Below are positions 14,505 through 19,624 of a DNA stretch of 19,624 nt, in pieces. Each line of letters opens with the position of its first letter. Positions within the stretch are counted from its first letter, which is position 1. The position numbers and the translations under genes were made by a program. The notes under the pieces are model-generated. The model searched no databases, was not told where the DNA came from, and saw only the letters and a program-made list of their open reading frames with translations. This DNA comes from CAYWNA01 sp964459305 (GTDB taxonomy: Bacteria > Planctomycetota > Planctomycetia > Pirellulales > Pirellulaceae). Location: the NCBI GenBank assembly GCA_964459305.1, contig CAYWNA010000254.1:1-19624 (forward strand). The letters are read 5' to 3'.

Positions 14505-15956
14505 TCATTCCTTGACCGCTGCCAGATAGGTGCTGAGGGCCCGTAGATTGTTGATGAAGGTCCGGCAATCGACAACTCGCCGCGTGTCGTCATCCGCGCC
14601 GTGGTATTTCAAGCCGCCGCCTTCCACCCACGCACCGCGGTCGTCCAGGGCATCGATCGCCAAGCGAGCTTTTTCCTCCAAGGATTTCGAGAGCTTGGGG
14701 CGACGCGAGACGCGCGATGGTTTCAACTGCTCCGGTGTAGCCTTGGCCAATTGCTCGTACTGACGGGCGATGCTTTCCACCCAATTGCCGGTCTTGAACG
14801 CATAGTGGGTGGGCATGTCGCCGTCGTCGTAGGTGAGTTGGTAGTCGCGAGTGAAGTAGAGCGGACGGTTTGTTTTCAGTTCATAGAACCTTGCCAACCC
14901 GCCCTCGGGCAGTATCGATTGACGATAGTAAGCAATCGCGCGCGGGATCGGCTCGATGTACTTGTCCTTTCCCGTCTCTCGGTACAGCGTCATCAACGTA
15001 CGGATGATTCCCCCCGCTTCGCCGCCGGTAATCGACGCTGGTTCGAACTTGCGCGCCCATGCGGGATGCATTTCGGGATTGTACTGCTGAGCCCAACCTG
15101 GCTGCGGGTCGGGCATCTGGGCCAGCAGGATGAAACCGCCTGCCTTCTCCGCCGCCTGACGGTACTTCTCCTCGCCGTAGATCCGGCCGGCTAAGAACAT
15201 CACGTCGATCGTGTCGGCAATCGTATTGTCGTTGAAGGTGTAATAGCCGGCGTAGTTCAGCCGAGGATATTCGCGCGACCAAGATGTCGGATAGCTGGCT
15301 TTCTTGACCGGATACAGGTCTGGATCCGGCGGGCGGTCAAACCGTTGCGGCCAGGCGCCGTTGGGATACTGGGCCGCGAGCAACGACGACAGCGCAAACA
15401 GCGCGGCTTCGTGGATCTGCTGGTCCCGAAACTCCAGCACCTCGTCCAGTCGCATCAAGAGGCGCATGGCGGCTTGCGTGGCGTTGTCGTCCAGCGTCGT
15501 GACGTTCCTTGTCTTTTCCCGCAGCGGGTCGACTCGGTAGGCGTATCGAGTTCGTCGCTTGGGATCGAATTCGATGCGGTAGTCCCAGCCACCGCTGCGA
15601 AGCTGGCCGCGCACCAAACACTGCCCGGCATCGCGGGCCAGTTCCAGGCAATACGCATCGCCGGTCAACTGGTGAGCGTCAAGAAACGCCGCGCCGACCG
15701 ACGGAGTGCCGGGCGGCTGGACCCAGACCGTCAATTCGCCGGCGCGCCCTTCGCCCTCGCGTTTCGTCAGGTCCGAACTGTAACGCCACAAATAGCCGCC
15801 TTCGCAAGAAACGCGCTCACGAAAAAGTTTGCAGGCTCGATGAAGAGCAGACTCGGCTTGCCCGGGCAAACTGCGGTCAGCCGCGACGGCCGTTGACGGA
15901 AACGCAGCCGAAGCGGCTGCACAGGACATGACGACGTGGCAGAAAAATCGCATCAT
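14505..15956 (-). CDS. Secreted pectate lyase, PL10-like
   Basis: The 483-residue product has a signal peptide (about 1-26, ending TAVAA). It shows the alpha/alpha-barrel pectate lyase (PL10) pattern: TLDDNATQ (154-161), AAQYPNGAWPQRF (195-206), LNYAGYYTFNDNTIAD (233-248), and the later TGGEAGGIIRTL, which is less characteristic. PL10 enzymes cleave polygalacturonate by beta-elimination with calcium, outside the cytoplasm. It is the last gene of the minus-strand run. Its ATG shares one base with the ThpR stop (TGATG), with GAGGAGA inside the end of thpR, so translational coupling is likely. A second ATG follows immediately (15953). Activity is inferred from family; catalytic residues were not individually confirmed. 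Confidence 0.82.
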   Translation of the reverse strand: MMRFFCHVVMSCAAASAAFPSTAVAADRSLPGQAESALHRACKLFRERVSCEGGYLWRYSSDLTKREGEGRAGELTVWVQPPGTPSVGAAFLDAHQLTGDAYCLELARDAGQCLVRGQLRSGGWDYRIEFDPKRRTRYAYRVDPLREKTRNVTTLDDNATQAAMRLLMRLDEVLEFRDQQIHEAALFALSSLLAAQYPNGAWPQRFDRPPDPDLYPVKKASYPTSWSREYPRLNYAGYYTFNDNTIADTIDVMFLAGRIYGEEKYRQAAEKAGGFILLAQMPDPQPGWAQQYNPEMHPAWARKFEPASITGGEAGGIIRTLMTLYRETGKDKYIEPIPRAIAYYRQSILPEGGLARFYELKTNRPLYFTRDYQLTYDDGDMPTHYAFKTGNWVESIARQYEQLAKATPEQLKPSRVSRRPKLSKSLEEKARLAIDALDDRGAWVEGGGLKYHGADDDTRRVVDCRTFINNLRALSTYLAAVKE

Positions 15957-16549
15957 CAGTCAATCTCCTCGCGCGGACCCTGTCCGAGTTTTGCCCGACC
16001 GAGTGCCTGGTAAGTCGGGCCTGATTTGTCCAAGAAGCTGGCGAAAACCACGATCCCGTCGATTTCCGCCGACCCGCCGTCGAAGTCTTCGTTTTCGCGG
16101 ATCAGCTGTCCCAACTCGCGCTGGGGCGCTCCGCCGCGGCGCACGCGGCCAAGCGTCAGGTGCGGGTGAAAACGTCGGCCTTCTTTAGGGAAGCCAAGTT
16201 TGGCCAACGCCTTCTCAATGGCCTTGTGCAGCGAAGCGAGTTCATCGGCGCCGCGGTCCACGCCCATCCACACGGTGCGCGGGCGGCCGGCGTGCGGAAA
16301 GGCACCGGCGCCGCGCAGGGCGATCCCGAAGGGCGCGATCTGTTCGACGGCCTTGGCTACGGCGCGACACACGTCGGCGGTCTGCGCATCGGGGACGTCT
16401 CCGAGAAATTTCATCGTCAAATGCATGTTGTGGGCTTCCACCCACTTCAAATCCGGGCCGCCGGCGCGCAAACGTTGGATCAGATTCTGCGCCCGCGCAA
16501 TGGCAACTTCGGAGACCTCGACCGCGATGAATGTTCTGATTTTGCTCAT
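15956..16549 (-). CDS. thpR: RNA 2',3'-cyclic phosphodiesterase (ThpR/LigT, 2H family)
   Basis: The 197-residue protein has both signature motifs of the 2H phosphoesterase superfamily: HLTMKFLG at 43-50 and HPHLTLGR at 128-135, supplying the two catalytic HxT motifs. Other family marks are MSKIRTFIAVEV at the start and GAFPHAGRPRTVWMGV (82-97). The family hydrolyses 2',3'-cyclic phosphate ends of RNA to 2'-phosphate and can ligate tRNA halves in vitro; it is cytoplasmic. It sits between DUF1080 and pectate lyase genes: one base separates its start from the DUF1080 stop, and its stop overlaps the lyase start. Co-transcription with carbohydrate-related secreted proteins is odd for an RNA enzyme. 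Confidence 0.93.
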   Translation of the reverse strand: MSKIRTFIAVEVSEVAIARAQNLIQRLRAGGPDLKWVEAHNMHLTMKFLGDVPDAQTADVCRAVAKAVEQIAPFGIALRGAGAFPHAGRPRTVWMGVDRGADELASLHKAIEKALAKLGFPKEGRRFHPHLTLGRVRRGGAPQRELGQLIRENEDFDGGSAEIDGIVVFASFLDKSGPTYQALGRAKLGQGPREEID

Positions 16550-16550
16550 G

Positions 16551-17183
16551 CTAAGGGAGTTTCTTGACGCGGATGTTCTTGAAGTACACCGTGCTCTTGG
16601 GATCGTGTGCCTGCAGACCGAAAGTACCTTCGCTCAATACTCGCCTGAAATTGCCTTCCGGCTTCTTGTCCTTTGGTTCCGTGTAGTCAACCACTGTCTT
16701 GCCGTCGATCTTGACGACGATCTGTTTGCCGTTGACCGTGATGTGTTGCTCGAACCACTTGTTGTCCTCGGCCGGCGCTTCGAACACGTCGGAGACTCCA
16801 TACAAACCGCCAGTCTTCTTGGGATCCTTGTGAGTGTTGTTCACCTGCGTTTCGTAGCCGTGCTTCGGCCAGCCTTCAGGCTGGTACTTGGTGTGGATGT
16901 AGATACCCGAATTGCTGCCGGGCGTGGTTTTCACGTCGGCCTTGAACTCGAAGTTCACAAACGGGGCATGCTCGCCGACGTAGAACAAGTGACTGCGGGG
17001 ACCGTGGCAGACAAAGGTGCCGTCTTCGATCTTCCAGGAATCCTTGTTCTCGCTGGCCTTCCAGCCATCGAATGTCTCGCCGTCGAACAGGCAAATCCAT
17101 CCGTCCTCTGCACGGGCGCTGACACCGGTAGCCGACACGAACAGCAAAGCAGCAGTGATCACAGTTGTTGTCGCTTTCATCAC
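16551..17183 (-). CDS. Secreted DUF1080 / 3-keto-disaccharide hydrolase-like protein
   Basis: The product of 210 residues has a signal peptide (cleavage near SARA/ED, residue 25) and a single DUF1080 beta-sandwich of the concanavalin-like type. Family marks are LFDGETFDGWK (32-42), GSNSGIYIHTKY with GYETQVNN in the middle, and GTFGLQAHDPKSTVYFKNIRVKKL at the end. Characterised members act on 3-keto-disaccharides; most planctomycete members are uncharacterised. The start is either GTG 17183 (8 bases after GAGGAGG) or the adjacent ATG 17180. It lies 53 bases after the thioredoxin-like gene and one base before thpR. Confidence 0.9.
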   Translation of the reverse strand: MMKATTTVITAALLFVSATGVSARAEDGWICLFDGETFDGWKASENKDSWKIEDGTFVCHGPRSHLFYVGEHAPFVNFEFKADVKTTPGSNSGIYIHTKYQPEGWPKHGYETQVNNTHKDPKKTGGLYGVSDVFEAPAEDNKWFEQHITVNGKQIVVKIDGKTVVDYTEPKDKKPEGNFRRVLSEGTFGLQAHDPKSTVYFKNIRVKKLP

Positions 17184-17236
17184 AGCAGAAACCTCCTCGA
17201 TAATCCTGGTGAAACACGTAAGGTAAAAGACAAAGC

Positions 17237-18340
17237 CTAATCCTCGGCCAACAATTCTTCAATTCGTCGCCGCATCAGTTTTTCGCCCTGGCCTTCCTCG
17301 GCGCTCAACTCTCCCAACCACCAATACCGCACATTCCCTTGCCGGTCGATCAGGTATAGCGCCGGCCACACGGAGTTGCCCCAAGCATTCCAATTCTTCC
17401 GGGCGTTGTCAATGAGTACCGGATATCCCAACCCCGCCTCTGCCACCTTTCCGCGAATGCGTCCCGTGTCGCGCTCTTCGTTCGTCTCCGGAGTGTGGAT
17501 GCCGACGACCGCGAGACCTCGCTCGCCGAACGACGCGTGCCAAGCCCGATAGTGCGGATAGTCGTGAACGCAGTTGAGATTCCCATAGCTCCAGAAGTGC
17601 ACAGCCACGATCTTGCCGCGCAATTGTCCCAGCGTGAGTGGGCTGCAGTTCGCCCAACCGTCGTCCCCGCGCAGCTCCGGCGCCGTGAACTTGACTCGTC
17701 CGAGTCGCCATACGTCGACCGACGAGCCAATCATTGCCCGCCAGCGAGCCCGTTGCTCGCGCGTAAGGATTCCTGCAATCTTTCGATCTTGTTCGAAGGC
17801 GATTCTTGCGGCCTTTGGAAAAATCTCTTCGTGCGGCTTGCCAGCCTGGGCCTCTTTTCGCAAATCGTCTGCCGCCTTCTTCGATTGACGGATGACCTTT
17901 CCAATTTGGTTTTCCTGGTCGGCTGAAAGGTCGAGTTTCGCGGCCACGTCTTCGCGCAGCAGCGTTTCCAGTCCGGCAACCCGGAAGCGGATCTGTTCCA
18001 GACGCTTGCGCTGCGAGAACTCAAGGATGTCGTACATCCGATTTTCCGCTCTCTTCGTCAACTTCCGCAGCTCTTCTATCGCCTTTTGGGGCGGCAGGTT
18101 TCGCGTGGTCCAGAGTTCCGGATCCAGTTCGGCTGCCAGCGATTCGACGGCTTTGACTTGGTCTTCGGTAAGATCCAACTCATGGTGGATCACCGGATCA
18201 CGAATCAGAATCAGGTAGGGCTCAGGAAGCGATGTCACGGGAATCTGACCGTGTGAATTGTGCTGTCCCCGCACAGGACACTCACAGTGAATCGCAATCG
18301 CTAAGGCAAGCAGAATGGGACCGGGTTTCATCGATAGCAT
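17237..18340 (-). CDS. Secreted LTxxQ-repeat/thioredoxin-like protein with NxxC active site
   Basis: The 367-residue product has a signal peptide (MKPGPILLALAIAIHC region). A helical part follows, with three LTxxQ-like motifs (DLTEDQ, DLSADQ, ILTREQ), the mark of periplasmic Spy/CpxP-type proteins. The C-terminal third (about 225-355) is a TlpA/AhpC-like thioredoxin fold: LGQLRGKIVAVHFWSYGNLNC, then GLAVVGIHTPE, then the cis-proline stretch VWPALYLIDRQGNV. The redox motif reads NLNC (254-257) where CINC or CxxC is expected, so the first Cys is missing. The start at 18340 is chosen because GAGGAGA (18351-18357) is 10 bases away; a second ATG lies at 18331. It is 57 bases after the radical SAM stop. 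Confidence 0.85.
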   Translation of the reverse strand: MLSMKPGPILLALAIAIHCECPVRGQHNSHGQIPVTSLPEPYLILIRDPVIHHELDLTEDQVKAVESLAAELDPELWTTRNLPPQKAIEELRKLTKRAENRMYDILEFSQRKRLEQIRFRVAGLETLLREDVAAKLDLSADQENQIGKVIRQSKKAADDLRKEAQAGKPHEEIFPKAARIAFEQDRKIAGILTREQRARWRAMIGSSVDVWRLGRVKFTAPELRGDDGWANCSPLTLGQLRGKIVAVHFWSYGNLNCVHDYPHYRAWHASFGERGLAVVGIHTPETNEERDTGRIRGKVAEAGLGYPVLIDNARKNWNAWGNSVWPALYLIDRQGNVRYWWLGELSAEEGQGEKLMRRRIEELLAED

Positions 18341-18397
18341 TCTCGTTGGATCTCCTCGCTTACATCGGATCGCAGCCGGTTCGTGAATCATGCGAGC

Positions 18398-19624
18398 CTA
18401 TGCCGGTTTGAACACCCTGATGGTGCGGAGGAATTCTTGGAAGGCGTAGCGGGCCAGCTTCCAGTTGGCTTGACGGAGGATCTGACTGGCAAAGGCGGTG
18501 GTGTAGTAAGGGGTGAAGTACACCTTTCGCATCATTTGCCGGCAGAGATCGTCCAGGATCTTGCGCTCCGGTGCCCAGGGCAGGCGGACCCAGGGCATCT
18601 GGTCGGCGTCGGGATCCCAGTCGCCTATCAGGTCGCCTGACGATTCGGCAATCTCGTACGCGTCGGTGTTGGGATAGGGGCGCAGCACGGCCAGGTTCAC
18701 CGTGCTGGGGTGGTGTTTGCGGATGAAATCGAGAGTCTCGGCCACCGTGTCGGGCGTTTCACCGGGGTAGCCGATAATCCAGCTTGAATGCGACAGCATC
18801 TTGTATTTCCGAGTTAACGCGCAGGCCCGGGCGTTCATCTCGACGGTCGTTTTCTTGTTCATGGCGTCCAGCATCTGCTGCGAGCCGGATTCCATTCCGA
18901 AGGCGACCAAATAGACACCCGCCTGCCGGGCTTTCTGGGCCAGTTCTTCGGTGAACACGTCGACGCGGCTTTTGATGCGGAACGAAATATCGAGCTTCTC
19001 GGTGATGATCCGATCGAAGATCTCCAACGCCCGACCACGGCGCCCGGTGAAGGTGTCGTCGGCGATTTCCACGTCGCGGATTCCCCGTTCGCGGATGCGA
19101 GTCAGCTCGTCCAGCACGTCGTCCGGCGTCCGGTAGCGATACTTTTGCCGGAAGTTGTAGCAGAAGCCGCAATGGAACGGACAGCCGCGACTACTGAACA
19201 GCGTATCGATCGGTCTCTTGCGGACCATGATCGAGTAGTATCGCTTTTCATCATACGCCCGGGCGACCAGGTCGCGCGCCGGCCTGGGCACATCAACCAA
19301 CTCCGGAAAGACCGGCTCCGGGCCGAAGGTCACGTTACCGTCGGCGCGGTACATGATGCCGGGGATCTGACCCACGTCTTCCCCGCCCAGGATTTTTTCG
19401 CAGAGCATCACCAGCGATTGCTCGGCTTCGCCGAGCAAAGCGTAGTCAGCCTCGGAGAACTGCACCATGGTGCGGTCTGGCACGGCGGTGACATGCGGGC
19501 CGCCCAGCACGATTCGCGATTCAGGCGATGCCCCCCGAACCAAGACGGTGATGTCGCGCACTTGGCGGAGAATATCGGAATAGACCGACAGGCCGACCAG
19601 CAGCGGCCGCGCGGCGCGAACCGC
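18398..19624 (-). CDS. B12-binding-type radical SAM protein (5' end outside window)
   Basis: The frame is open to the right window edge, so the gene is partial at its N-terminus; an internal GTG at 19561 is not the likely start. The visible N-terminal part (LLVGLSVYSDILRQ, RIVLGGPHVTAVP, ADYALLGEAEQSL) fits the end of a cobalamin-binding Rossmann domain. The radical SAM core follows with CPFHCGFC (CxxxCxxC for the 4Fe-4S cluster, near 19160-19183), then DVEIADDTFTG, AFGMESGSQQMLDAM, WIIGYPGETPDTV and LRPYPNTDAYE. The C-terminal 100 residues are helical and family-specific. Class B enzymes of this type do methylations and ring rearrangements; substrate unknown. It heads the minus-strand run in this window. 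Confidence 0.9.
   Translation of the reverse strand, partial: AVRAARPLLVGLSVYSDILRQVRDITVLVRGASPESRIVLGGPHVTAVPDRTMVQFSEADYALLGEAEQSLVMLCEKILGGEDVGQIPGIMYRADGNVTFGPEPVFPELVDVPRPARDLVARAYDEKRYYSIMVRKRPIDTLFSSRGCPFHCGFCYNFRQKYRYRTPDDVLDELTRIRERGIRDVEIADDTFTGRRGRALEIFDRIITEKLDISFRIKSRVDVFTEELAQKARQAGVYLVAFGMESGSQQMLDAMNKKTTVEMNARACALTRKYKMLSHSSWIIGYPGETPDTVAETLDFIRKHHPSTVNLAVLRPYPNTDAYEIAESSGDLIGDWDPDADQMPWVRLPWAPERKILDDLCRQMMRKVYFTPYYTTAFASQILRQANWKLARYAFQEFLRTIRVFKPA

Noticed and set aside
16200..17240. Plus-strand 346-codon open frame opposite thpR and DUF1080
   Set aside because: Both minus-strand genes have strong family motifs, so this frame is antisense to them and has no features of its own.

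Overview
The window looks like chromosomal DNA of a planctomycete, probably of the Pirellulales/Pirellulaceae type. This is inferred from protein families, not from a marker gene: two DUF1559 proteins (one with a prepilin-like N-terminus), a DUF1559/small-lipoprotein pair, a DUF1080 (3-keto-disaccharide hydrolase) protein, a PL10-type pectate lyase, LTxxQ-motif secreted proteins, a DUF4332 protein, a divergent Nramp protein with a GPGS motif, and long GC-rich intergenic spaces full of palindromes. No rRNA, tRNA or CRISPR array was seen.

Layout. 1-713 holds an IS4-type transposase remnant whose catalytic middle is missing. 726-1871 (+) is an orphan type II secretion F-domain membrane protein. 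2094-2504 (+) is a bifunctional nuclease (DUF151) protein, ending one base from the stop of a convergent MscS-type channel (2506-3318, -). 3572-6895 (+) is a large YhaN/SbcC-like ATPase carrying two C-terminal DUF4332 domains. 6958-7731 (+) is a short-chain reductase with pteridine-reductase signatures. 8174-9768 (+) is a DUF1559 pseudopilin followed by a small lipoprotein. 10229-11515 (-) is an Nramp-fold transporter lacking the usual metal ligands. 11834-12955 (-) is an exported protein with two SPOR-like repeats, and 13188-14099 (-) is a zinc-ribbon/TM/DUF1559 protein. 14505-19624 (-) is a compact five-gene run: radical SAM (5' end outside the window), LTxxQ-thioredoxin-like protein, DUF1080, ThpR RNA phosphodiesterase and pectate lyase. 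The last three abut or overlap, so they are very likely co-transcribed.

The most striking signal is in the non-coding DNA. Three elements (9804-9857, 13102-13163, 14323-14389) share one architecture: GTAG, an 8-bp stem with a GCCA/GCAA loop, a spacer, a mirrored hairpin with a TGGC/TTGC loop, then CTAC. Stem sequences differ between copies but stay paired. This matches REP/inverted-REP pairs (BIMEs) mobilised by REP-associated tyrosine transposases. Next to one copy is a 133-bp MITE-like element (9885-10017). A second dispersed repeat (11738-11768 and 14473-14503) and a run of tandem palindromes (11762-11831) add to a repeat-rich landscape.

Functionally the window mixes envelope and secreted proteins with nucleic-acid enzymes (the YhaN-like ATPase, DUF151 protein and ThpR). 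The best candidates for unusual biology are the ATPase-DUF4332 fusion, the ligand-less Nramp protein, the NxxC thioredoxin-like protein and the BIME-like elements.
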